From assembly GCA_947044405.1 (NCBI GenBank), contig CAMRHE010000068.1, positions 2,076,501 to 2,140,500 of the forward strand: 64,000 nucleotides of DNA, given 5' to 3'. Under the pieces are notes generated by a model that worked only from the letters and a program-made list of their open reading frames with translations, was not told where the DNA came from and made no database searches. This document shows positions 33,320 through 44,560 of this stretch, piece by piece (within the stretch, counting starts at the first letter, position 1; every line of letters starts with the position of its first letter). Origin of the DNA: Leptodactylus fallax. Taxonomy: Eukaryota > Chordata > Amphibia > Anura > Leptodactylidae. Made by a program: the position numbers and the translations under genes.

Positions 33320-33550
33320 TTCTGATACATTATTTTTCCACGATATGTCTTGCGCATTAACCCAAAAGTCCAAGTGTCCCATAGATTTTAGCCTGTACGA
33401 TCCCACCTGATTCAAATCCAAGACATAATCTTGTGATATAATGGGATTGTTAACAACCAAGTCGAACTCTTTATCTCCTTTGTCTGTGAAACATTTTTTT
33501 TCTGGTCCTGATTCATCTGTCCACATCATCGCTTCTATATAATTGTGCAC
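33320..33550 (-). pseudogene. V2R-B exon 4
   Basis: 231 bp, 'tggaag|gtgcacaattat' to 'tcagaa|gtgagt'. It encodes VHNYIEAMMWTDESGPEKKC, FTDKGDKEFDLVVNNP, VGSYRLKSMGHLDF and QDISWKNNVSE. Open and in phase. It is more diverged from A than C is, so B belongs to an older duplication. Confidence 0.9.
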
Positions 33551-34004
33551 CTTCCATAAAGAGATGAAGATTATGTCAAGTATGATAAAGAGTGCTCGTA
33601 GTAAAGTATGCTCATAGGAAAGAGTGTATATCACTAAGAAAGTAAGCAATGACAAGCTTGTGATCGAAGGATCTCCTAACAGAGTTGCGCTAAGTAGGCA
33701 CAACTCTAATGTGGACAAATCTGGTCATCTTTCCTTGAAGTGCGGTGCTAAACCTGAACTTGAGGTAAAGCATATATAGAAAGGGGGACAATAGGAACCC
33801 AGTGAGAGACATCTTGGTGCTGATCTGTTGAACAAATCTATACCCAAGCTGGTATAATGGGTAAAAAATAAACTTTATTGAAATATCTCTCACCTAAAGA
33901 AAGAGGTGATAATATTTCAGTAAAGTTTAGCGCTATATACAGTACATATCACTAAAATAAATCACTCTTAAAATTCTTGCCCCATAGTCATGTAATAAAG
34001 AAAC
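33551..34004 (-). other. V2R-B intron 3, exon-4-proximal part
   Basis: Non-coding here. The first 70 bases ('cttccataaagagatgaaga' onward) are also found at 60324-60400 next to the scrambled V2R-D fragments. Confidence 0.5.
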
Positions 34005-34175
34005 ATAGTTAATAGTGCTTTCATGCTGTGATGAAGGACCACAAATGTCAGAAACGCATAACCATGATTTATTATGGCTGTATTGCTCACTTCGTGATGT
34101 TTTAATGCATTACCAATAAAGAAAAAATTTTCATTCGAAGTGCTAGATGGCTGTGTGTTCTTGAATAACATGGAT
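34005..34175 (+). repeat. Penelope-type 3' terminal fragment, older family
   Basis: 'tgatgaaggaccacaaatgt' followed by 'cagaaacgcata' and 'ttaatgcattaccaataaag' resembles the 'ctgatgaag...gaaacgc' termini common in frog Penelope-type repeats. The hammerhead-like core is altered (G for the first C), so it is a relic. Confidence 0.4.
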
Positions 34176-34273
34176 TTATACTAGTATAATGTTGTACCGT
34201 GTTAGCCATTGAAAGTAGTGGAAGAGTGAAGAAATCAGGCGATACCTTTTAGAGGCTAACTGAGTATATTTAT

Positions 34274-34313
34274 AAGTAAGCTTTCAGGAGTACTAGCTAG
34301 CTCCCTTCATCAG
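34274..34313 (-). ncRNA. Hammerhead-ribozyme-like motif of Penelope element
   Basis: Minus strand: 'ctgatga', then 'agggag..ctagctagta..ctcct' forming stem II (ggag/ctcc), then 'gaaag', a 'ctta' loop and 'ctt'. A one- to two-bp helix III (A-U, G-C) and a U-H cleavage position fit the minimal type I hammerheads reported for Penelope-like elements. Helix I shows only about three pairs (one G-U), so self-cleavage is uncertain. Confidence 0.55.
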
Positions 34314-34580
34314 ACATGGTGTGATACAAGAACTGAAAATTAAAAGATTTTTATACACATGGTTTTCAAAGCATTTTAGAGTCCTTAAAAAAAATTGCAA
34401 TCTAAGTAGAGAAGTTATTTACAACAGGTCAAAAAAACAGTCTGGAAACTTGTGGTGCGTGACGGAGGGATCAGTAATTCTTGCTGTTATCTGTTTGCTA
34501 TCAGGAGGTGATTTGTGTTCCTCACAGGTCATACATAGTGTGATTTGAAGCTGGCATGAATATTGAGTTCAGTTCATGGT

Positions 34581-36578
34581 TCAAACATAGTGTGACATGA
34601 AGCTGGCATGAATATTAAGTCCAAATTGCAGAGTTTGAAATTTTTGCATAAATTTGTACTCCATTTCTTTCCTTTTCTCCTGTGTCTTAAAATGTCCCAT
34701 TAAACCCACAACCCGCAAATCTTCAATAGAGTGGTTTTCTCCGGAGAAATGTGCGGCCACTGGGAGATCTGTTCTGCTGTTATTAATATTGGATCTGTGT
34801 GAGTTCATTCGTTGACTGAGTCTCTGCCCTGTTTCCCCCACATAGAGGCCTGTGGTGGGACATTGCACACACATTATGAGGTACACCACATTGGAAGACC
34901 TGCAGGAGAATGTCCCCCTAATTCTGTGCACCTGTTGTGACTGTGGGATAGGTACACTGTCAGTGGTGTGGATGTGCTTGCAGGTCATGCACCTTTTATG
35001 TAGGCAAGGTGAGGTGCCATTTTCAGTTGGGGCCTTCAGGGCACTCCGGACGATAATGCGCCTCAGGTTTGGTGGTTGTCGAAAGGAGAGGAGAGGGGGG
35101 ACTGGAAATATGTCCTTGAGTCTGTTGTCCCTATGTAGCACAGGTTGGAGCTCCTTGGCAATCCTTCGTAGGATCTCCAGCTGTGGGTTGTAGGTGACAA
35201 CTAGGGGCACTCGGGCATCTTTCTGGGTCTCTCTATATGTGAGCAGACTGTCTCTGTTAATGGCTGCTGCTTTGTTTAATTGGTTGTCTGTCACTTTTGG
35301 TTTGTATCCCAATCTGAGAAATTTCATCTTCAGATCCAGGAGGTGCTTGTCCAGGTCTGTTTTGTCGGAGCAAATACGATTGTATCGTATAGCCTGGCTG
35401 TAGATTATAGATTGTCTTGTGTGCTTGGGGTGGAAGCTGTCGTTTCTCAGGTAGGCCGTTCTGTCTGTGGGTTTGTGGTATATTGATGTGAGTAGCCGGT
35501 GGTCTTTAATGTATATTGTGGTATCCAGAAAGTGAATTTCACTCCCTGAATAGCTAAGTTTAAGGTTGATGGTCGGGTGAAAGTCATTGAAGTCATTATG
35601 GAATTGAAGTAGGGCCTCCTCACCTGCAGTCCAGATGACAAGGATATCATCGATATAACGAAGGTAAATCATAGGTTTGGTGGTGCATGTTGATAAATAT
35701 GTTCCTTCCATTTCTGCCATAAAGAGATTTGCATATTGGGGTGCACATCTGGTCCCCATTGAAGTTCCCATTCGCTGTACATATAGATCCTCTCCAAAGG
35801 TAAAATGGTTGTGGCTAAGGATGAATTGTATGAGCTGCGTTACTGGTTCTGTTGGGAGGTTTTGTTTTGCCAGGTGTACCCGACATGCTGCAACTCCATC
35901 CTTGTGGGGAATGTTAGTATACAGGGATTCCACATCCATGGTGGCCAAAATGGTACCCTCAGGTAGAGGGCCCAGGGCATTCAGTTTGTTAAGAAGGTCA
36001 GTGGTGTCCTGGATATAGCTTGGAGTATCCCTGACAAGGGGTTTTAGGAGATTTTCCACCCAACCTGAGATGTTTTCTGTCAGTGTCCCAATGCCAGAAA
36101 TGATAGGCCTCCCAGGGTTGCCATCTTTGTGTATCTTTGGGAGCATATAGAAGCAGCCCGGCCTGGGATCTTGTGGGATAAGTCCTTTTACCTGATTCTG
36201 GATCTGGACTGGAAACTCCTTGATCATACTCTTTAGTTCTTTCATATAGGCCTCTGTGGGATCACTTCCAAGTTTGGAGTAATGGATGGGATTTGACAGT
36301 TGCCTGTTTGCTTCCTGGATATAGTCTGAGGTGTTCATTATGACTATTGCGCCCCCTTTGTCAGCCGGTTTTATTATTATATCCTGATTTTCTTTCAGTG
36401 ATGTAATAGCCTTCTGTTCTTGCAGGGTTAGGTTATGCGCCTGTTTCTTTTGTTTCTCCAGGATTTCTGATTTTACTTTGCTTCTGAAACAGTCAATATA
36501 TTTATCCAGTGCTGCATTAGCTCCAGGGCGTGGGGTGCAGGTAGATTTTTTGGTAGGATTCCTTATGGGCTGTTCCAT
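34581..36578 (-). CDS. Penelope-like reverse transcriptase with GIY-YIG endonuclease
   Basis: 665 aa, open. RT core is about residues 60-360: IIIKPADKGGAIVIMN, LPKIHKDGNPGRPIISG, motif A ATMDVESLYTNIP (D215), SMGTRCAPQYANLFM and catalytic YIDD at 308-311. A Cys motif C-x4-C-x2-C (525-533, CLHKRCMTC) precedes the GIY-YIG nuclease (about 564-645: VVYLIMCVQC, LYVGETGQRLSQRMNSHR, EKRKEMEYKFMQ). The linker Cys motif is a feature of Neptune-type Penelope elements; that lineage is inference. The reading frame continues upstream of the Met (DLPYSSDSE), so 36578 is not the native start. No stop inside, suggesting recent activity. Confidence 0.92.
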   Translation of the reverse strand: MEQPIRNPTKKSTCTPRPGANAALDKYIDCFRSKVKSEILEKQKKQAHNLTLQEQKAITSLKENQDIIIKPADKGGAIVIMNTSDYIQEANRQLSNPIHYSKLGSDPTEAYMKELKSMIKEFPVQIQNQVKGLIPQDPRPGCFYMLPKIHKDGNPGRPIISGIGTLTENISGWVENLLKPLVRDTPSYIQDTTDLLNKLNALGPLPEGTILATMDVESLYTNIPHKDGVAACRVHLAKQNLPTEPVTQLIQFILSHNHFTFGEDLYVQRMGTSMGTRCAPQYANLFMAEMEGTYLSTCTTKPMIYLRYIDDILVIWTAGEEALLQFHNDFNDFHPTINLKLSYSGSEIHFLDTTIYIKDHRLLTSIYHKPTDRTAYLRNDSFHPKHTRQSIIYSQAIRYNRICSDKTDLDKHLLDLKMKFLRLGYKPKVTDNQLNKAAAINRDSLLTYRETQKDARVPLVVTYNPQLEILRRIAKELQPVLHRDNRLKDIFPVPPLLSFRQPPNLRRIIVRSALKAPTENGTSPCLHKRCMTCKHIHTTDSVPIPQSQQVHRIRGTFSCRSSNVVYLIMCVQCPTTGLYVGETGQRLSQRMNSHRSNINNSRTDLPVAAHFSGENHSIEDLRVVGLMGHFKTQEKRKEMEYKFMQKFQTLQFGLNIHASFMSHYV

Positions 36579-36640
36579 TTCAGAGTCGCTGCTGTATGGA
36601 AGGTCTTTGTCATAAAAATATTCCCTGTAAAGTCACATAT

Positions 36641-37144
36641 CCATATATCTATCTATACAGGGGGGTGCTAATTGTGAAAAGACAGAAGTCTCTAATAAAG
36701 TGGCCATTCAGTGTAACTATTAATATACTGTCTACATCTACATTGTTCATCCGTTTTACAGAGACAATGGGGCAGATATATTAAGACTGACATCTCATAA
36801 AGTTTTATTAAAGGCACTGGGCTCAAGTATGTCAGAGCCACATCATAAATCAGTCACACGTCCATGTGCCTGAATGGAGATATACGCCAGTTAGGGACTG
36901 TCATAGATTTTCAGAAATTAAAATTAAAATAATATGTAGGGCTGGGGCACCCTCTTCCCAGCTCTGTCCATATTTGCACAATGTGATGACCAAGGCTCCA
37001 AATGGCGGTTATGGTGCAACTTCGGTGCAAGAAAGAGCCTTGAGCTAAATGTGAACATCAATATTATCCGTCTATGGCACAAAACTAGTATAAATGGATT
37101 GATAATTTTCCTCCATTATTTAAAATATTATTTCCATAATTTAC
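36641..37144. other. V2R-B intron 3, exon-3-proximal part
   Basis: About 500 bp without recognisable gene or element beyond AT-rich sequence. Confidence 0.4.
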
Positions 37145-37964
37145 CTTGTGTTTATGTTGATATATCTGGTCTGTAGACGGATGGCCATGAGACATGTACA
37201 AATCATGTAAGGCAGTAGCCAAGGACAGGACAGCGAGATACAGTTGGGAAGTTTTTTCATCAAAAATTGATAATAACTGTTTTTCCAATGATTCTGTTCC
37301 ATTACATTTATGAAGAGATTTTTTAGGCTGATTTTTATACATTTTATCTTTTTTTCTTTATCCCTGGTTTGCATTTAAATTCTATATTCAAGAATTGCCC
37401 AAGGATCACGTCTTTAGGATTCTTCAAGGAATTTAAATTTTTGAAGTAACTTTCCATGTCTAGAATTTTTCCTTGGCTCAGGGCAAACACTAAACTAAGA
37501 TTGACTAACTCTGCTAAATTATATAGAACATACACAATTTGGGGAGAGAAATTGGGATTAAAGATTAAGGTCCTGTCCTGTGTCACAGGTAGAAGATCAA
37601 AAAGAAAATTTTGCATTGTATCAGAATAAGTGCCGCAAATTATAATAATCCGTGCAGATGAATTATTTATCACCTCCATAGATTTTTTCTTGTTCTCCGC
37701 ATTTTTTCCATATAAAACATGATATTCACTTGTTAAAACAAAGGCCACACAGATCTCATGTCTGATAAGAATGTTTGTCAGTAAGCTTGTTTCTTTTCTG
37801 CCGGCCTCATCATTAGAGGCTATGATTCCAATCCAGGTCCAATTAAAGTAGCTCAAAACTTCACATATGACAGAATAAGCTTTGTAGTCATCGGGAACGG
37901 TCCGGAAAAAGGACAGGAAAAGATCTCTGTCACCGAGCAATGGGTCTGTGGCTCCGTAACTGAT
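37145..37964 (-). pseudogene. V2R-B exon 3, frameshifted
   Basis: Starts 'atatag|atcagttacgg' (ISYGATDPLLGDRDLFLSFF) and ends 'cacaag|gtaaat'. It contains VLSYFNWTWIGIIASND, ARIIIICGTYS and CNGTESLEKQLLS. The first frame ends GIKKKR-stop near 37344. The second frame begins in the same A-rich stretch (KMYKNQPKKSLHKCNGTE). Length 820 bp. One base too many in the A7 run accounts for it. Confidence 0.9.
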
Positions 37965-38628
37965 CTATATTATTAAAAAAATAATAATAATATGTGAAAT
38001 AATATGAGTGCATATTTCATGTGTGTGTTTGGCAGGATAACAGTACATTTCCTTTACATTTTTATTTGTCTTTATTTGAATGATTATAATAATTATTCTG
38101 TATCTTTTCCTTAAAGTTACAATGGATTGTGACATGTTTAATGGGAAAAATAGAGCAAAACTATGTAAGCTATTATTAGGAGGGGTAAATAATAAAGGTG
38201 TCCAACGTGAAAGTTAAGGAGCCAGTGGGAAAGTGTAGAAGCTTAGACTAGCCCTATCCTTATTTTTCTTTAGATTATTTAGAATATCCTTATATTTCTT
38301 TAGATCTGAACCAAAAGATGGATTTCCTCTCCACAATTAATGCAACTTAAAAAAAAAGTAACACTAATTATACAATAAGCAAAATGGGTCAAGTTTCCTA
38401 CATTTTTATAGTTTAACCTATTCGTGACACATTTTTCATTTTTGTGTTTTCCCTGCATTCCAAAAGCCATAAGTTTTTAATTTTTCCATTTACATAGTCA
38501 TATGAGGGCTTGATTTTTGCATGACAAGTTGTACTTGAAAGTGGTTCTGTTTCATATTCTGTACTATGTACTGGGAAGCGGTAAAAAAATTCAAAATGAG
38601 AAGGAATTGAAAAAAAAAATGCAGTATG

Positions 38629-39623
38629 CAGCTCTGGAGTATAATACAGGATATAACTCAGGATCAGTACAGGATAAGTAATGTAATGTATGTACACAGT
38701 GACTGTACCAGCAGAATAGTGAGCGCAGCTCTGGAGTATAATACAGGATATAACTCAGGATCAGTACAGGATAAGTAATGTAATGTATGTACACAGTGAC
38801 TGTACCAGCAGAATAGTGAGCGCAGCTCTGGAGTATAATACAGGATGTAACTCAGGATCAGTACAGGATAAGTAATGTAATGTATGTACATAGTGACTGT
38901 ACCAGCAGAATAGTGAGTGCAGCTCTGGTGTATAATACGGGATGTAACTCAGGATCAGTACAGGATAAGTAATGTAATGTATGTACACAGTGACTGCACC
39001 AGCAGAATAGTGAGTGCAGCTCTGGAGTATAATACAGGATGTAACTCAGGATCAGTACAGGATAAGTAATGTAATGTATGTACACAGTGACTGCACCAGC
39101 AGAATAGTGAGTGCAGCTCTGGAGTATAATACAGGATAAGTAATGTAATGTATGTACACAGTGACTGCACCAGCAGAATAGTGAGTGCAGCTCTGGAGTA
39201 TAATACAGGATATAATTCAGGATCAGTACAGGATAAGTAATGTAATGTATATACACAGTGAATGCACCAGCAGAATAGTGAGTGCAGCTCTGGAGTATAA
39301 TACAGGATGTAACTCAGGATCAATACAGGATAAGTAATGTAATGTATGTACACAGTGACTGTACCAGCAGAACAGTGAGCGCAGCTCTGGAGTAAAATAC
39401 AGGATGTAACTCAGGATCAGTACAGGATAAGTAATGTAATGTATGTACACAGTGACTGTACCAGCAGAATAGTGAGCGCAGCTCTGGAGTATAATACAGG
39501 ATGTAACTCAGGATCAGTACAGGATAAGTAATGTAATGTATGTACACAGTGACTGCACCAGCAGAATAGTGAGTGCAGCTCTGGAGTATAATACAGGATG
39601 TAACTCAGGATCAGTACAGGATA
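38629..39623. repeat. 97-bp satellite array, left block
   Basis: About ten units of 97 bp, head to tail, each 'agctctggagtataatacag' through 'caggataagtaatgtaatgt' to 'ccagcagaatagtgagtgc'. One unit (about 39119-39200) lacks about 24 bp. Variants alternate at 'gtgagcgc/gtgagtgc' and 'actgtacc/actgcacc'. Open minus-strand frames repeating HYITYPVLILSYILYYTPEL are a by-product of the sequence, since the period is not a multiple of three. Confidence 0.96.
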
Positions 39624-40534
39624 ATAATAATAATAATAATAATAATAATAGTCCTTTAATAGTCCCACAGTGGGGAAATTCAGTGTGTTACAGCAGCTAA
39701 GATAAGATAAGCAGATACAAATACAAATACAACATGTACAGGAATGTTCCAAGGTGAGAGGAATTACATTAATAGCAGACAGACAGATAGGAAGTAGCGG
39801 GGGGGGGGGGGGGATATAACAGGCAGAGAGATATTTCAGTTCTCTGTGTGTAATGATCTACGCTTAGGTCGGTGTTGGTTGTACAGCCTAACCGCGGTGG
39901 GGAGGAAAGACTTCCGATAGCGCTCCTTCTCACACCTAGGGTGGAGCAATCGGTCACTGACAGTACTGCCCAGCGCGATCACAGTCTCATGCATGGGATG
40001 GGAGTTATTCTCCCGCATGGAGCTCACCACGGACAGTATCCTTCTGTCACCCACCACCTGCACTGGGTCCAGTGGGCTCCCCAGGACAGAGCTGGCCCTT
40101 CTAATCAGCTTGTCAAGTTTATTTCTGTCCCTGGTTGATATACTGCTCCCCCAGCAGGCCACTCCAAAGAAGATGGCTGATGCCACTACCGAGTTGAAGA
40201 AAGTCCTAAGAAGTGCCCCCCGGATTCCAAAGGCTCTCAGTTTCCTAAGCAGGTAGAGCCTGCTGTGGCCCTTCCTGTACAGGGCCTCCTTATGATCTGC
40301 CCAGTCCAGCTTATTATTAAGGAGCAAACCCAGGTACTTATAGGTGTTCACAATCTCGATGCCCGTCCCCAGGATGTCCACTGGTTTTGGAGGGCATCTG
40401 CCTTTACGGAAGTCCACCACCATCTCCTTGGTCTTCCCCGCGTTAATCTTCAGGTGGTTCTGGTGGCACCAGTCCACAAAAAACCGGTTCAGTTCTCTGT
40501 ACTCCCTGTCATCATCGTCTGTGATGAGGCCTAT
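39624..40534 (-). mobile_element. 5'-truncated Rex/CR1-like LINE inserted in satellite
   Basis: Splits a satellite unit between 'cagtacaggata' and 'aagtaatg'. On the minus strand it ends with 'aatttccccactgtgggact', 'attaaaggac' and (TAT)n, the usual tail of this LINE group. About 910 bp. Confidence 0.88.
39836..40533 (-). pseudogene. LINE reverse-transcriptase C-terminal part
   Basis: Open from the satellite border to TAA at 39836. It starts after the RT catalytic motif (DDDREYRELNRFFVDWCHQN), then LKINAGKTKEMVVDFRKG, VNTYKYLGLLLNNKLDW, SRLYLLRKLRAFGIR, FFNSVVASAIFFGVACWGSS, RDRNKLDKLIRRASSVLGSP and RYRKSFLPTAVRLYNQ. This is the thumb and C-terminal region of Rex1/CR1-like pol. It lacks endonuclease and RT catalytic core; dead on arrival. 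The conserved coding frame suggests a fairly young insertion. Confidence 0.88.
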
Positions 40535-41138
40535 TAAGTAATGTAATGTATGTACACAGTGACCGCACCAGCAGAATAGTGAGTGCAGCTCTGGAGTATA
40601 ATACAGGATGTAACTCAGGATCAGTACAGGATAAGTAATGTAATGTATGTACACAGTGACTGCACCAGCAGAATAGTGAGTGCAGCTCTGGAGTATAACA
40701 CAGGATGTAACTCAGGATCAGTACAGGATAAGTAATGTAATGTATGTACACAGTGACTGTACCAGCAGAACAGTGAGCGCAGCTCTGGAGTATAATACAG
40801 GATGTAACTCAGGATCAGTACAGGATAAGTAATGTAATGTATGTACACAGTGACTGCACCAGCAGAATAGTGAGTGCAGCTCTGGAGTATAATACAGGAT
40901 AAGTAATGTATGTACCAGTGACTGCACCAGCAGAATAGTGAGCGCAGCTCTGGAGTATAATACAGGATATAACACAGGATCAGTACAGGATAAGTAATGT
41001 AATGTATGTACACAGTGACTGCACCAGCAGAATAGTGAGTGCAGCTCTGGAGTATAATACAGGATGTAACTCAGGATCAGTACAGGATAAGTAATGTAAT
41101 GTATGTACACAGTGACTGCACCAGCAGAATAGTGAGTG
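40535..41138. repeat. 97-bp satellite array, right block
   Basis: About six more units continuing the array after the LINE, one shortened near 40895-40925. It ends 64 bp before exon 2 of V2R-B. Confidence 0.95.
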
Positions 41139-41201
41139 TTATAATAGTATAGTACAAATACAATTTAGATTTCACACAGGAAATATAACCCTGTGACTAA
41201 C

Positions 41202-41490
41202 CTGTGTGTATGGATATATCCCCAGGAGCTGAGCTATAGGTAAAGTGGTTGATGAGAAATTATCTCCAATAAAACCAACAACCTTCTTCTTAGTACAAGA
41301 GTAATTGGGGACAACATTTCCCGGCCCAGGTAGAATCTGTAAAATGCTCTTTATTGCCTTCCTGGGATCTGCACACGAGTCATATATGTGATATCCCAGG
41401 GTCATGTTCGGTAGAATAAAAGGATTTTTGTTGATTTCATCAACAGTGTAAAAGAAAGCCAATAGATTCTTGTAGTGAGAAATGCATGGA
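41202..41490 (-). pseudogene. V2R-B exon 2
   Basis: 289 bp, 'tttacag|tccatgcatt' to 'acacag|gttagt'. It encodes [40 protein letters not shown] and VVGFIGDNFSSTTLPIAQLL. Open. Confidence 0.9.
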
Positions 41491-42766
41491 CTGTAAAATA
41501 AGGAGAATAAATGACAGCATGCTTATCTGACAAGTTATATTATAATATATTACAGATCTGGTCTTGCACAACATAAGTTGTGTTTTGAACTTTTTTTATT
41601 GTCATTGTTTTAGTTTTTATAACCTTTTTTTATTCCTTATGGGAAATACTTTCTTTCCTATACCTCAGGACTGATGCCCACGACAATCCAAATGATAGTC
41701 CATCAATGTTAGAAACCGGATAACCCCTTTAACACTATTCTATTTTTTAAAAGCATTCTTACTGTTCCGTTTTTTTCGACATCGGCCTCAAACTTTTGCA
41801 CATTACTGTATGTCAGTAGCTTGGACCTCACAATAGGCTCAAACTTCCAGTAATGTAGCGATTGTTTCTCAACATTTATCTCCCTACCCCCTACCTCCAC
41901 AATGACCCCTGCACCAGTCACAGATGATAAACACAAAATTCTCCCATAGAAGTCAATGAAAGAAGAAATCAGATCTTATAAATATGGAAACAAAATGGAC
42001 AGACCTTCCTGCGGGATACTTAAGAATATTGAAAGTGATAATACGGTTTATAAGATCCTAATAAATAGTATGTTTCAAAAAAATCTTTATTACAATTTAT
42101 TAAAAAGTACAGGTTAATAGACTTGCCAAACATAGATTTTGAATGCAAACCTTAGCAGTCAGGTTACTAAGATTTAAGATTTTGGGGGGGATATAAGGAA
42201 AAAGATGAGGTGGGGTGGTTACGGCTTCATCCAGCTCCCGGTAATGTTAGGAAAATTAGAAATTTGGCAATAGTTATTAAAAATGTAAAAAGTTTTAAAA
42301 ATAAAACAGTATCAGCATTGCTATATGTAATATGACCAAGCTTCAGGATTTAACAATGATTTACCATTAGTTATTAGTAATTCCTATTCTCTGCTATTGG
42401 GATTGTGACAGTAGTAGCCTGGGGTTTAGTGATGTAACCCATAAGAATCCTCGAATTACTGTAATGGACATACTGTATGGAATAGATTTTCTGGGGACGT
42501 TTGAGTTACACTTGAAAGATATCATATCAACTGTGATCTACACAACCCTTTATTCCTCTTTCTATGGAAAGTGATCATTCGGAATAGCATGAATATTACA
42601 TAGAAACAATAAATTCTTCATGTCTGGTCCCGGGACAATGCAGCAGTTTTTTGTAGGATTTCTCTTGGTTCACATTCTTCAGTTGTTAGACAATGATAAT
42701 GTGATATACAACAGACCCCTCCGGCAGATTCAGCCCTGGTACTTGATATCATGTTCTGACACTTAC
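41491..42766 (-). other. V2R-B intron 1
   Basis: 1.28 kb. It includes 'ggataacccctttaac' near 41718-41734, a terminus like that of the MITE at 48709-49378. Nothing else recognised. Confidence 0.4.
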
Positions 42767-43110
42767 ATAAGACATGCTGAGATTGGCTCAAAATACTCAA
42801 ACCCATGTGCATTAGTAAATATCATATTGTTGACAGTGACAACTCCTCCAATCATAATGTCGCCATCCTGTACATATTCAAAGTCTTCAATCATATGGTA
42901 GACCTGGAGTCTACAGGCTGGTGCCGGAGTCTGACTTGTGGATATACAAGGTGTTACACATAGGAATAACACACTGAGCAGAGCTTTCAGTGAAAAAGAT
43001 ACTGTAGAAGATCTTGCAAAGCATTTAGTATTACTTCCTACAATAAGGAGGAATAACCCCGGGCTCACAGCATTCAGAAATATAGTGACAGGCAATAACT
43101 TTGGCAGCAT
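42767..43110 (-). pseudogene. V2R-B exon 1
   Basis: 344 bp from ATG at 43110 to 'gtcttat|gtaagt'. It encodes MLPKLLPVTIFLNAVSPGLF..FLCVTPCISTS then CRLQVYHMIEDFEYVQDGDI. Open, phase 2 end, aligned with V2R-A. Confidence 0.9.
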
Positions 43111-43146
43111 CTTAGTGTGAATGCAGCTTGAGCAATTCTATCTACG

Positions 43147-43156
43147 TTTTATAGAC
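43147..43156 (-). promoter_or_regulatory. TATA-like box of V2R-B
   Basis: 'gtctataaaa' on the minus strand, 36 nt before the ATG, at the position conserved in the other V2R copies. It is followed by 'gctgcat', also conserved. Confidence 0.6.
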
Positions 43157-43929
43157 ATTTCTTCTTATTGTAATACATTGTGTCCTTCGTTTACACGAAG
43201 GTCTCATGTGTTTGAAGTTAAAAGAATTCATCACTAAAATATATTGTTTATGTTGTAGCCCGTTTTGGTCTCCATGGCCACATTTTCCAAATCTGATAAG
43301 TCAGTTTATGAAGCAATAACTTTAGAATACTTTCACTTATCTAAGATACATTGTATTTTATGTTAGTGACAGAATTTTGTTAAGTTCCATGTTCATTTAT
43401 TTAACAAAATAAATATAGCTATTAAAATTTACAGCAATTTTAAAAAAAAAAATTAAATTTTTAAATTTTTAAATTTTATTTTCTCCTTTTATGTTCAATA
43501 AAATTGTCTTGGAAAAGTACTCTTATACAAAGCTCTGGGACATTTTCAAATTGGTTTCTTGTGAGCTTAAAATTTATCCTTGTCCCATTCCTGTGAGAAA
43601 AAGGTCACACTCAGGTCTTCCTTCCAGATTGTATAAGATGGGGCCATATTGTTTGTATTCTATCAGTCAACAGCATCCTGTAAATCAGAAAAATAAGATG
43701 ATGACAGGGTGCAGAGTTCTTCAGGTGAGAAGTTTATTTGCTTATGAGGGCAACGGTGACACAAAAACTTTGCAGTTGGTTAGATTTGAGCCAGGTACAA
43801 CGCCTAGCCACACCTATAGGGAGTAACACCTGCAGTAATGAGAACGTGGTGTATGTGACTACTCTATGGTGGACCTCTGCAATATCCAGGAAGAGTGTCT
43901 TAGACATGCACAATGGAAATTTAGGATTA
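43157..43929. other. Upstream region of V2R-B
   Basis: AT-rich sequence with an A/T homopolymer block at 43440-43490. No gene or clear element. Confidence 0.4.
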
Positions 43930-44560
43930 TGAGATAAAAGGGTAAGAGGAATACGGTATGGCAGAGAGAGGATAGAAGGAGAACAACCAGACCCACTCTG
44001 ATAGTAACGTCTTGTATAGTGCAGAGGATTAGAATCCCTATGTGTGATTCATGCAGGAATCTAAAGAGATTAAGTGAATGGTGAGCGAGTTCATGTTCAA
44101 TCCACCCCGAGCCTTGAGGAGATGTTGAGCAGTACAGTACATCTACAATAGAGGTGACAATAGAAGCCCTGTGATAGATGGAAAAGTTGTCAAGACCTGC
44201 GCTTCCTCTCTTTTATGGTCTATTAATAAGGATATTGATCAACCATGACCTAAAGCTACAAAAACAAAACTAATGGAGATAGATTAAGTTTAAGAAGGAA
44301 CATGCTAGGCAACATTATTGGAGCTGTCTGATATGCATGAAGGGTCTTAGGTAAAATGTCCATCTTTAGGAGGTTAATTATGTCAATCCACAACAGGGGG
44401 ATTTAGTTTATTCCAGAAGATCCTTCTCGATGGAGCCCAAACATATTTCAGGGAGCTGTGAGGGGTCTAAGGGTATTTGTATACATGGATACTTAATAGA
44501 ATCCTTCATCGATGTACAAGACTAGATGTGTTACTTCCGATGTGTTTAAGGAGGCTGATA
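43930..44560 (-). repeat. Degenerate L1-clade ORF2 fragment
   Basis: Minus-strand translation in shifting frames gives PLDPSQLPEICLGSIEKDLL, then WIDIINLLKMDILPKTLHAY (compare SWIGRINLLKMDILPK of L1-type pol) and RGSAGLDNFSIYHRASIVTS (compare GGLGLPNF..YY.A). Multiple stops and shifts; an old copy unrelated in age to the L1 at 8192. Confidence 0.65.

Larger units (their letters stand above)
34185..36640 (-). mobile_element. Penelope-like retroelement, 5'-truncated
   Basis: Minus-strand element ending at 34185-34330 with 'caatggctaacacggtacaa' (as minus strand), a hammerhead-like motif and a 3' UTR matching 16605-17510. One long ORF (36578-34581) plus about 15 further in-frame codons upstream to about 36624. 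The 5' terminal repeat and N-terminal extension are missing. It lies in intron 3 of V2R-B in the same orientation as the gene. Confidence 0.9.

Noticed and set aside
34852..36018. Plus-strand frames over the Penelope element
   Set aside because: Antisense shadows of the 665-aa RT/GIY-YIG ORF.
38629..41110. Many overlapping minus-strand frames repeating HYITYPVLILSYILYYTPEL
   Set aside because: They come from the 97-bp satellite, whose period is not a multiple of three and lacks stops. No splice sites, start context or known domain.
38629..41138. Possible CRISPR-like array (regular repeats)
   Set aside because: Units are contiguous 97-bp repeats without unique spacers, in a eukaryotic genome: satellite DNA.
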